Source: Candidatus Haladaptatiplasma halalkaliphilum (lineage in GTDB: Archaea > Thermoplasmatota > Thermoplasmata > Halarchaeoplasmatales > Halarchaeoplasmataceae). Taken from it: 39,000 nt of DNA. The position numbers and the translations under genes are program-made. The stretch is from positions 1 through 39,000 of the forward strand of contig JAFDTY010000008.1 of assembly GCA_019594055.1 (NCBI GenBank). Direction: 5' to 3'. Position 1 is the first letter of the stretch; every line of letters starts with the position of its first letter. Positions 9,916 through 18,119 of the stretch are shown here, one piece after another. The notes under the pieces are model-generated. The model was not told where the DNA came from, did no database searches, and saw only the letters and a program-made list of their open reading frames with translations.

Positions 9916-10950
9916 ATGTTGGATGACCAAGAGAAGCTAAAAAAGATGGACAGCGGGGGCATGCTGGAATCCCTGGAAAAATTCCCCGAACAGATAGAGG
10001 ATGTGTTCCGTACCCTGGAACTGAATCTCTTACCTTTCAAACCCGATGATATAGTGGTGACGGGGATGGGGGGCTCGGGGATAGTGGGAGACATACTCCA
10101 GAGCTTTCTGGCCAACCGTATCAGCATACCCATTTACGTTAACAAGGATTATTCCTTGCCCTCCTTCGTAGGCGAGAATACCTTGCTGTTCGTGATATCG
10201 TACTCGGGCAATACCGAGGAGACCCTGAGGGCCGCCGAGAACGGTATCAAGAAGGGGGCTAAGGTGGTGGCCATAAGCTCGAACGGCGAGCTGGAGAGGA
10301 TGTGCGAGGAGAAGGGCATGGTATTCATAAAGGCCGCTGCGGGCTATCATCCCCGAGCAGCCATAGCCTTCATGTTCGTTCCCGTGCTCAAGTTACTCTC
10401 CGAACTTCTGATATACGATTCCGACGTTGCCATACTCGATTCCCTGAAGGTCTTGAGGGTGCTAAGGGACGAGATAAAGGCGTCCGTACCCACGGACGAA
10501 AACGAGGCGAAGGGCATCGCCGCCAGCATCCATGGTAAGATCCCCGTCATATACGGACACTCCATCTACAACGCCGTTGCCAACCGCTGGCACACACAGT
10601 TGAACGAGAACGCCGAGATACTCTCATGGTTCGGGGCGATACCCGAGATGAACCACAACGAGATAGTGGGATGGACCGGGGACGAAAACGCGTCCATGTT
10701 CGTACCCGTACTCCTCAGGGACAGTAACGAGGACGAGAGGATAAGTAAGCGTATAGAACTGAGCAAGGAACTCGCCTTCAAAAACAACGTCGAGGGCTGG
10801 GTGGAGGTGTACGCAAAGGGAGAAACCCAGTTGGCAAGGATACTTTACCTGATATACATGGGTGATCACGTTAGTATCTATCTGGCCATGCTCAGGGGCA
10901 AGGACCCGTCACCGGTGGAAGTCATAGACAGGTTGAAGGAAAAGTTGTGA
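9916..10950 (+). CDS. Bifunctional phosphoglucose/phosphomannose isomerase
   Basis: SIS domain: VVTGMGGSGIVGDIL, VISYSGNTEETLRAAENG, NHNEIVGW. Confidence 0.92.
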   Translation: MLDDQEKLKKMDSGGMLESLEKFPEQIEDVFRTLELNLLPFKPDDIVVTGMGGSGIVGDILQSFLANRISIPIYVNKDYSLPSFVGENTLLFVISYSGNTEETLRAAENGIKKGAKVVAISSNGELERMCEEKGMVFIKAAAGYHPRAAIAFMFVPVLKLLSELLIYDSDVAILDSLKVLRVLRDEIKASVPTDENEAKGIAASIHGKIPVIYGHSIYNAVANRWHTQLNENAEILSWFGAIPEMNHNEIVGWTGDENASMFVPVLLRDSNEDERISKRIELSKELAFKNNVEGWVEVYAKGETQLARILYLIYMGDHVSIYLAMLRGKDPSPVEVIDRLKEKL

Positions 10951-11424
10951 TCACGAGTACTTGCCGTCCCCTATATGGTGCAGGTTTTTAACCACCTTAC
11001 CCTCATCAGAGTCCACCATGGTCTTACCGTCGGTAAGTGCCCTTCCCACGGCCAGGGGTTTGCCATGTTCCTGATCCCTCACCCAGACCAGCTGCCCTTC
11101 CACGATATCCTCGTGGGCGTCCACCACACCGGGTGCCATGACGTCCGCTCCGTTGTAAATGAAACGTACCGCACCCATGTCCACCACCACGTACGCCTTT
11201 TCCGCTCCCGTGTTAAGTAAACCGTCTATGGTCAAAAATATCTCGCCGTCGAAGAAGCATGCCAGGGGGGTATCGCCCCTCAAAAGTACCTTTCCGGAAG
11301 GGGTGTCTGCGATGTCAATTGCATCATCCTCCTTAAAGGGTGAGTTACCGAGTTTCAGCGTGATATCACTGTAATATTCCCTAAATTCCTTCTTCTTCAG
11401 ACGATATCTGTTGCGGTAGCGCAT
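10951..11424 (-). CDS. PUA-domain RNA-binding protein
   Basis: YVVVDMGAVRFIYNGADVMAPGVVDAHEDIVEGQLVWVRDQEHGKPLAVGRAL. Confidence 0.85.
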   Translation of the reverse strand: MRYRNRYRLKKKEFREYYSDITLKLGNSPFKEDDAIDIADTPSGKVLLRGDTPLACFFDGEIFLTIDGLLNTGAEKAYVVVDMGAVRFIYNGADVMAPGVVDAHEDIVEGQLVWVRDQEHGKPLAVGRALTDGKTMVDSDEGKVVKNLHHIGDGKYS

Positions 11425-11498
11425 CCACCACCCATGATACGGGACATATAAATTATTTTGGAATCGCTAACTATTAGTATCAGTAACGGAAATCCGCG

Positions 11499-13637
11499 GT
11501 GAACATGAAGGTCGAAGAACTCGATATACCGGAAAGTACCAGAAAGATCATAGGTGACTGGGGGATAGAGGACCTCTACCCGCCCCAGGCGGAGTGTGTC
11601 GACCACGTTCTCTCGGGTAAAAATTGCGTACTGGCATTTCCCACGGCCAGCGGCAAGTCGCTCCTCGCCTACCTGGCCATCGTCAAAAGGGTGCTCCAGG
11701 AAGGCGGCAAGGCCCTTTACATAGTGCCACTGCGAGCACTTGCATCCGAGAAGGTAGAGGACCTGCAGGCCTTTTCCCACCTGGGTGTGAAGGTGGCGGT
11801 TTCCATGGGCGATTACGACCGTCCGGACCCCAACCTCAGAAACCACGACGTGATCGTGGCCACCTCCGAGAAGGCGGATTCACTACTACGGCAGAATGTG
11901 GGATGGCTTCACGATCTGAACCTGGTGATAGCCGACGAGATACACCTTATAAATGACAGGGACAGGGGTTCCACACTCGAAGTCACCCTTTCAAAGCTAA
12001 AACAGGTCAATCCGGACGCCCAGATAGTCGCCCTGTCGGCCACCATCAGAAACTCCCATGCCATAGCGGACTGGCTGGATGCCGAACATCACGTGAGCGA
12101 GTGGAGGCCCGTGGAACTCTCGGAAGGTGTGTTTTTCAGGAACAGTATACACTTCCGGGACGGAAGCAACCTCCGGGTACCAGGGGCGAATGCCGTATCG
12201 GCCCTTACATTGCAGACAGTGAAGGAAGGTGGGCAGTGCCTGGTCTTCGTATCCACACGAAGGTCCACCGAATCCATAAGTATCGAGATGGCAGGCGGCG
12301 TAAAAAATCTATTAACTGAAGATGAGTCCGTGGAGCTGGAAAGGATAGCCGGTGAGATCCGTGAAAGGGCCACCACCTCCATCGGCAAGAAACTGGCGTC
12401 GGCCGTATCATCGGGTACCGCCTTCCACAACGCAGGACTGAGCAATTACCAGAGGAGGATGGTTGAGAGGGCCTTCAAGGCCCGTCTGATAAAGGTTATC
12501 GTCGCCACCCCCACCCTCGCAGCGGGTATCAACCTGCCTGCCCGAAGGGTGATAATCAGGGACTGGAAGCGGTACGACCCCCTGCACGGCTTCAACGCTC
12601 CCGTGCCCGTGATGGAGATAAAACAGATGTGCGGCCGGGCCGGCAGACCGGGATATGACGACCGGGGCGAGGCCGTGCTGGTGGCGAGGAGGAAGGGGGA
12701 GGTGGACGCCCTGATATACGAGTACATAGACGGGGAGAGCGAGGTGGTAATATCCAGGATGGCAATGGAGCCGTCCCTGCGGAAGCACCTGCTTGCCCTG
12801 GTAGCCACCGCACACTGCCGCTCATGCAAGGATATCGACCAGTTCATGGAGGGCACCTTCTTCGCCATATGCGGCGGTATCGAGGGTATGTGGGGGAGGA
12901 TAGATGAGATGTTACGGTTACTGGAAGAGTGCGCCTTTATCCGGCGGGAGGGAGACATATTGGAGGCCACGGATTTCGGTAAAAGGGTATCCGACCTTTA
13001 CATCGACCCCCTGTCCGGCCTGAAGATAAGGGAGGCACTGGAAAGCGGAAGGCAGGGCATCCCCCTTTCATATCTACACGTGATATCGGATACCCCCGAC
13101 ATGTACCAGCTCTACATCAAGAAAAGCGACGTCGATAAACTGCTGGGCAAGGTTGACGGCATCCGGGCCGACCTTTTCGAGGATGTACCCGACGACCCCG
13201 GAGACATCGAGGCCTATCTTTCGGCGTTCAAAACCGCACTCATGCTCAACGATTGGATAAGCGAGGAGAGCGAGGACACCATATCCGACAGGTACGATAT
13301 AGGGCCCGGTGACATCAGGAACAGGGTGGAGACCGCCGAATGGCTACTCCATTCCGCTGCCGAACTGGCAAGGATGTACGACCCGGAAAAATCCTCCCGG
13401 TTACGTGAACTTACCACAAGGATGAAGTACGGTATAAATGCGGACCTGATACCCCTGATGAGGATAGAACAGGTGGGACGGGTCAGGGCGAGAACGCTCT
13501 TCAACGCGGGTTACAGGACTCCGGAGGATGTTGCCAGGGCAAGACCCGACGATCTGAGAAAATTACCGGGTATCGGCGAGAGGATATCCTCGGAGGCCAA
13601 GGATATGAAGGAGCAGAGCTCGTTGACGGACTTCTGA
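11499..13637 (+). CDS. hel308: ATP-dependent DNA helicase Hel308 (Ski2-like)
   Basis: FPTASGKSLLAYLAI, ADEIHLI (DExH), ALSATIRN, QMCGRAGRPGYD, C-terminal HhH KLPGIGERISSEA. Confidence 0.93.
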   Translation: MNMKVEELDIPESTRKIIGDWGIEDLYPPQAECVDHVLSGKNCVLAFPTASGKSLLAYLAIVKRVLQEGGKALYIVPLRALASEKVEDLQAFSHLGVKVAVSMGDYDRPDPNLRNHDVIVATSEKADSLLRQNVGWLHDLNLVIADEIHLINDRDRGSTLEVTLSKLKQVNPDAQIVALSATIRNSHAIADWLDAEHHVSEWRPVELSEGVFFRNSIHFRDGSNLRVPGANAVSALTLQTVKEGGQCLVFVSTRRSTESISIEMAGGVKNLLTEDESVELERIAGEIRERATTSIGKKLASAVSSGTAFHNAGLSNYQRRMVERAFKARLIKVIVATPTLAAGINLPARRVIIRDWKRYDPLHGFNAPVPVMEIKQMCGRAGRPGYDDRGEAVLVARRKGEVDALIYEYIDGESEVVISRMAMEPSLRKHLLALVATAHCRSCKDIDQFMEGTFFAICGGIEGMWGRIDEMLRLLEECAFIRREGDILEATDFGKRVSDLYIDPLSGLKIREALESGRQGIPLSYLHVISDTPDMYQLYIKKSDVDKLLGKVDGIRADLFEDVPDDPGDIEAYLSAFKTALMLNDWISEESEDTISDRYDIGPGDIRNRVETAEWLLHSAAELARMYDPEKSSRLRELTTRMKYGINADLIPLMRIEQVGRVRARTLFNAGYRTPEDVARARPDDLRKLPGIGERISSEAKDMKEQSSLTDF

Positions 13638-13640
13638 GGT

Positions 13641-13946
13641 CTACTTCTTTACACTTCGTCCCAGCCTTCTTTCCACTGATACTATCTTTCCGTCTATCCT
13701 CTTCTCGGCACCTTCCCTGTCATCTATCTTGATGGATGTGGATACCCTTCGGGAGTGCTTTCTCATGTGCCGATGGCACTCCTTTATCAACCCCATCACA
13801 CTGTCCCAGTCACCCTCCACGATGGTCCCCATGGGGGTGAGGCAGTAGTCCAACCCGCTTCGGTCCACCAGGTCCACGACCTGGGATACGTACTCGCTGA
13901 GGCTCTCTCCCCTGTCAAGGGGTACGATGGTGAATTCGGCTATCAT
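13641..13946 (-). CDS. Thiamine-binding-like protein (MTH1187/YkoF family)
   Basis: MIAEFTIVPLDRGESLSEYVSQVVDLVDRSGLDYCLTPMGTIVEGDW; start trimmed to 13946. Confidence 0.82.
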   Translation of the reverse strand: MIAEFTIVPLDRGESLSEYVSQVVDLVDRSGLDYCLTPMGTIVEGDWDSVMGLIKECHRHMRKHSRRVSTSIKIDDREGAEKRIDGKIVSVERRLGRSVKK

Positions 13947-14100
13947 GGTATTACCTCTTACCACTTTACGGACAAGGTGTATTATGAATATTTTCCTACT
14001 TGTCCAAAAAAAAACCGATCCGGAAGAACAGGTGCGAGTTCTCCCGGGCTGCACATGCTGTGATGCACGGAGTACGACAGGGCGTTTTGAACCTACGGTT

Positions 14101-14116
14101 CCCCACATGCGCGTTC
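14101..14116 (+). repeat. 16-bp direct repeat, left copy (ccccacatgcgcgttc)
   Basis: Identical to 15480-15495; the pair brackets the two-gene cassette. Confidence 0.85.
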
Positions 14117-14181
14117 CAGTCCTGCTGCGTGATCCCTATGTAGGTTCTTGCCCTTCAAAATATGTCGATATCTGGTATCCC

Positions 14182-14796
14182 TCACCGAACTCCCGTTTTC
14201 TCAAGGAACCCTTTCTGCCAATCTTTGAAATCCTTGAAACCCATCTTCAGGTATTTCGACTCTTCCGCATCGAAGCTTTCTACCACTTTGATCAATTCAT
14301 CCTCAAAATCGAGATCGTAACTCTTCAGTTTCGAGAGGTATTTTTCGTGAACAGTATCCCCGTAGATCAATATGGACAGGATGTCTATGGCATCCTTTTT
14401 TCCTTTCACGCTATCCCTTCTGTCCATCTCCGCTCTTTGCTTCAATATCAACAGATCCTCAGAAACAGGTACGGTGAAACCCTCTATCCCGGTCACCTCC
14501 ATCTTCTCAAGGGGGAATCCGAGTTCCGAATAGTATTTGACGTATATGTCTACGTCGAATCTTTCTTCTTGGATCTCATATTTTTTCAAACGTGGATTCT
14601 TCGTAACATCAAAATCAAGCTTGAGTTGACCAAGGGTTTCGAAGTCTATGACTATATCTATATCCTTGGACTTGTGCTGTTTCGTCCAGAGGTAAACCGC
14701 CCATCCGCCGATCAGTATGAAATCATACTTTTTTGAAAACTTCTGAAGGCTTTCCCAGCTCGCTTTCGTCAGTGATTCATTCCAGTATTCTGTCAT
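14182..14796 (-). CDS. AbiEii-like nucleotidyltransferase (putative type IV toxin)
   Basis: FILIGGWAVYLWTKQHKSKDIDIVID nucleotidyltransferase motif (GG[W]x..[KS]DIDI), DLLILKQRAEMDRRDSVKGKKDAIDIL; start trimmed to MTEYWNES. Confidence 0.75.
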   Translation of the reverse strand: MTEYWNESLTKASWESLQKFSKKYDFILIGGWAVYLWTKQHKSKDIDIVIDFETLGQLKLDFDVTKNPRLKKYEIQEERFDVDIYVKYYSELGFPLEKMEVTGIEGFTVPVSEDLLILKQRAEMDRRDSVKGKKDAIDILSILIYGDTVHEKYLSKLKSYDLDFEDELIKVVESFDAEESKYLKMGFKDFKDWQKGFLEKTGVR

Positions 14797-15325
14797 GCAT
14801 CTCCCTCGTGAATTCCTTGGCATACCATTCCTTCAGATTCCACAGGTCAGCGAAAACCAGGGCTTCATTTACCTTCATCTCCTTCTTGAGCACAAAAAGG
14901 TTCGCCGGCCCCTTTGCAGGGGGAAACCTTCTTTTTATCTCTTCGATACCCAGTTCATCCCCATACACATATACCTCGGAGTAATCCGCCGGTACGTCTT
15001 CAAATATGAATTTATATGCAGTATATCCGGTGAAATCCACACCCCCCGGCATGGACCTCTCTATCTCCCTTACACTGTCGTTAACCCTTGTTCGATACAC
15101 CACATCCTTTTCAGTATCCCTCATGCTTGCCATGTACATCAATATCTTCTCCCTGTCACGGACCCTCAAACTTCGGCTTGACACTTCAACCGCCCCCATG
15201 ATCTCCAGTTTTTTCACAGTCCTGTTCACCGTACTGAGAGACATGCTCATCTCTCTCGATATCTCGGCTTGAGTGGTCCTTTCATGATCCATCAACCATG
15301 CACACACCATGACGGCTTTCTTCAT
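14777..15325 (-). CDS. Winged-helix AbiEi-like antitoxin/regulator
   Basis: N-terminal HTH (TTQAEISREMSMSLSTVNRTVKKLEIMGAV) plus C-terminal domain; overlaps the downstream toxin gene start. Confidence 0.6.
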   Translation of the reverse strand: MKKAVMVCAWLMDHERTTQAEISREMSMSLSTVNRTVKKLEIMGAVEVSSRSLRVRDREKILMYMASMRDTEKDVVYRTRVNDSVREIERSMPGGVDFTGYTAYKFIFEDVPADYSEVYVYGDELGIEEIKRRFPPAKGPANLFVLKKEMKVNEALVFADLWNLKEWYAKEFTREMHDRILE

Positions 15326-15366
15326 CTTTCGATATAACAGTCATTTCCTTTATATATCTTTCGATA
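15324..15366 (-). promoter_or_regulatory. Candidate autoregulated promoter: TATA (tatatata-like) flanked by two atctttcgata direct repeats
   Basis: atctttcgata at 15324-15334 and 15356-15366 (32 bp apart), with cctttatatat between; the minus-strand gene starts at 15325. Confidence 0.5.
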
Positions 15367-15479
15367 ATACGGAAATATACGTCGCCCTGTTTGATCAGTC
15401 GACATTTTTCCATGGATCCGTGGTACGCTAGGATCATGTGAAGGATGATACACTACCAGCGTTCCACACGTTCTTCGAG

Positions 15480-15495
15480 CCCCACATGCGCGTTC
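15480..15495 (+). repeat. 16-bp direct repeat, right copy (ccccacatgcgcgttc)
   Basis: Identical to 14101-14116. Confidence 0.85.
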
Positions 15496-15570
15496 GAGCC
15501 AGAAACGGCCCTGCCCCGCCTCCCCATACCTACACAAATGTTAAAACCCTTCTTGTATCTCCATACCTCA

Positions 15571-16290
15571 ATGACTTCGTTAGGAATAGTATGCGGAACG
15601 GGATTCAAGGAACAAAATGACCTGAAGATAAAGGATACCCTGGAGGTCAACACTCCCTGGGGTACGCCCTCGTCTCCCCTCTACAGATGTAAACTGTCGG
15701 GCAAGGATGTGGTACTACTTCTCCGTCACGGCCCTCGACGTAACATACCCCCACACAGGATCAACCACAGGGCCAATATCTACGCACTGCAAAGGGAGGT
15801 GGAGGGTATAATCGGCATATCATCCGCCGGGGCACTTCGGGGGGATATTCCCGTGCCTTCGGTATCGGTACCTGCGGATTACATCAACCTCTGGAACTCC
15901 ATCACTTTTTACGAAGAGTCCATCAAACATGTCACCCCTTCCCTTTCCCCTGGGATACGTAAAGGACTGTTGAGTGCCGGGCCGAAGACCGAGGATAAAA
16001 ATACCGTCAGGGACGGCGACATATATGTACAGACCACGGGACCCAGGCTGGAGACCATGGCGGAGGTAAGGATGCTGTCCCAGTACGGGGACCTCGTGGG
16101 TATGACCATGGCATCCGAGGCTACCCTGGCAAGGGAGGTACACCTTGATTACGCTTCACTGGTAACCGTGGATAACTACGGCCACGGGGTGGGCCCCGAG
16201 AGCATAAGGTACGAGGAGATAGTGAACACCGCAAGAAACAACTGGAGCACCGTGTTGGACATACTCAAGATATACCTTGAGGAAGGATGA
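15571..16290 (+). CDS. Purine nucleoside phosphorylase family: S-methyl-5'-thioadenosine/thioinosine phosphorylase
   Basis: LLLRHGPRRNIPPHRINHRANIYALQ, VQTTGPRLETMAEVRML, VGMTMASEATLARE; start trimmed to ATG at 15571. Confidence 0.9.
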   Translation: MTSLGIVCGTGFKEQNDLKIKDTLEVNTPWGTPSSPLYRCKLSGKDVVLLLRHGPRRNIPPHRINHRANIYALQREVEGIIGISSAGALRGDIPVPSVSVPADYINLWNSITFYEESIKHVTPSLSPGIRKGLLSAGPKTEDKNTVRDGDIYVQTTGPRLETMAEVRMLSQYGDLVGMTMASEATLAREVHLDYASLVTVDNYGHGVGPESIRYEEIVNTARNNWSTVLDILKIYLEEG

Positions 16291-16299
16291 TGTGATAGC

Positions 16300-17553
16300 A
16301 TGAGCATCGTAATCAAGGACACCGAGATACCGGGCAGAGAGGGGCGGTTCGACGTACTGGTCGAAGATGACATCATAGCCGGGATAAGCCACAGTGAAGA
16401 TGGTGACCGGGTGATAAGTGGCGCGGGAAAATACCTGTTACCGGGATTCGTCAACACCCACTGCCATGCCGCCATGTCCCTCTTCAGGGGATATGCGGAC
16501 GACCTCCCGTTGCAGATATGGTTGAACGAACACATATGGCCCCTGGAGAGTAAGCTTACAGCGGAGGATGTCTACTGGGGTACCAAGCTCGCATGCCTTG
16601 AGATGATCAAATCGGGTACCGTTGCCTTCAACGACATGTACTTTTTCATGGAGGCCGCCGCCCGGGGTGTCGAGGAGATGGGTATGAAGGCCACCCTGAG
16701 TCACGGATTCATCGACCTGGGGGACGAAGGGAGGAGGGAGGAGGAGATCAAAAGAACGGAAAAATTCGTGGCACATATACCGGGCTCGAAGCTCGTCAAA
16801 CCCGCCCTGGGGCCCCACGGAGTGTACACCGTCTCCCGTGAGGGACTGGAATGGTGCTCGAGGTACTCACGTAAACATGAACTCGGGGTGCACATGCACC
16901 TTGCGGAGACGGAGCAGGAGATGGAACAGTTCGGTGAAGGGTACCAGGGTAACATCACGGATTACCTTGGGGAAATCGGGCTTTTGAACAATAGGTTGAT
17001 AGGGGCACACTGCGTCTGGCTGGATGATATGGACATGGAAAACATATCACGGGCGGGTGCAACGGTCAGTCACAACCCCGTATCGAACATGAAATTGGGT
17101 GTGGGAAAGCCCATGGATTACCCTTTCATGAGATCGGCTGGAGTCCGGGTCACCCTGGGCACCGACAGCTGCGCGTCCAACAACAGCCTCGACATGCTGG
17201 AAACCGCAAAGATGGCCGCATTGCAGCAGAAGATGGGGGGTGACCCCACCGTCCTCACGGCCGTAGAGGCGTACCACATGATCACCCGGGGCGGTGCTGA
17301 GGCACTGAACACGGGCGGGGGTGTGATAGAGGAGGGTATGGCGGCGGATATGATACTGCTGGAAAAGGGTGTTAAAGGGGCGCCGGGGCACAACCCGATT
17401 TCAGACATAATATATTCACTCAAGGGGTCGGATGTTACCCATGTGATGATAAACGGTAGGATAGTCATGGGGGACAGGAAAGTGGATAACGAAGATGAGA
17501 TAGTTAGAGAGGCCACCGCCAGGGCCATGAGACTGTTGAAGGAGGTGGCATGA
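16300..17553 (+). CDS. mtaD: 5-methylthioadenosine/S-adenosylhomocysteine (or 5'-deoxyadenosine) deaminase
   Basis: Amidohydrolase: LPGFVNTHCHAAMSLFRGYADDLPLQIWL, HLAETEQE, LIGAHCVWLDD, VTLGTDSCASNNSLDML. Confidence 0.92.
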   Translation: MSIVIKDTEIPGREGRFDVLVEDDIIAGISHSEDGDRVISGAGKYLLPGFVNTHCHAAMSLFRGYADDLPLQIWLNEHIWPLESKLTAEDVYWGTKLACLEMIKSGTVAFNDMYFFMEAAARGVEEMGMKATLSHGFIDLGDEGRREEEIKRTEKFVAHIPGSKLVKPALGPHGVYTVSREGLEWCSRYSRKHELGVHMHLAETEQEMEQFGEGYQGNITDYLGEIGLLNNRLIGAHCVWLDDMDMENISRAGATVSHNPVSNMKLGVGKPMDYPFMRSAGVRVTLGTDSCASNNSLDMLETAKMAALQQKMGGDPTVLTAVEAYHMITRGGAEALNTGGGVIEEGMAADMILLEKGVKGAPGHNPISDIIYSLKGSDVTHVMINGRIVMGDRKVDNEDEIVREATARAMRLLKEVA

Positions 17554-18119
17554 TGCTCGAACTGTTGAAGAGTTCGGTTGTAAGTTCACCCGTTGTCGAG
17601 ATGAACGGCTACCATTACTTCGTCCACCCTTTGACCGACGGCCTTCCCATAGTGATGCCGGCCCTTCTGGAAGAGGTGCTGGATGTGGTGGAGGATATAT
17701 GCAACCTTGACTGTGATTACATAATGACGGCCCAATCCATGGGGTTTCCACTGGCGGCCGGGCTGTCCCTGAGGACCGGGCTGCCCTACAAATTCATACG
17801 CAAGAGAAGCTACGGCCTTGAAGGTGAAATATCCGTATGCCAGGTCACGGGCTATTCGGAGAACGACATGTACATAAACTACGTCGAGCCCGGGGACAGG
17901 ATATTCTTCATAGACGATGTGTTCAGCACGGGAGGCACCCTGCGGGCCATACTCACCGCTCTTGAAAGGGCGGGAGCCGAGCTCACCGACGTGCTGGTGT
18001 TATTCGAAAAGGTGGGTTCCAGGGAGAGCCTGGAAAGGGAGACGGGCGTACCCATAAGATCCCTTCTCAGGATAGAGATGAACGGGCCTGAAATAAAGAT
18101 AGTCGGCGAGGGTTTTTAG
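17550..18119 (+). CDS. Hypoxanthine/purine phosphoribosyltransferase-like (archaeal Hpt family)
   Basis: PRPP loop IFFIDDVFSTGGTLRAI; FIRKRSYGLEGE; ATGA overlap with the deaminase gene. Confidence 0.85.
   Translation: MMLELLKSSVVSSPVVEMNGYHYFVHPLTDGLPIVMPALLEEVLDVVEDICNLDCDYIMTAQSMGFPLAAGLSLRTGLPYKFIRKRSYGLEGEISVCQVTGYSENDMYINYVEPGDRIFFIDDVFSTGGTLRAILTALERAGAELTDVLVLFEKVGSRESLERETGVPIRSLLRIEMNGPEIKIVGEGF

Noticed and set aside
14061-14150. tRNA remnant as att site at the 16-bp repeat
   Set aside because: No T-arm/acceptor pairing could be made around either repeat copy; the repeat is kept only as an unexplained direct repeat.
13927-14736. 269-aa plus-strand ORF
   Set aside because: Antisense to the thiamine-binding and AbiEii-like genes; its composition lacks any family signature.
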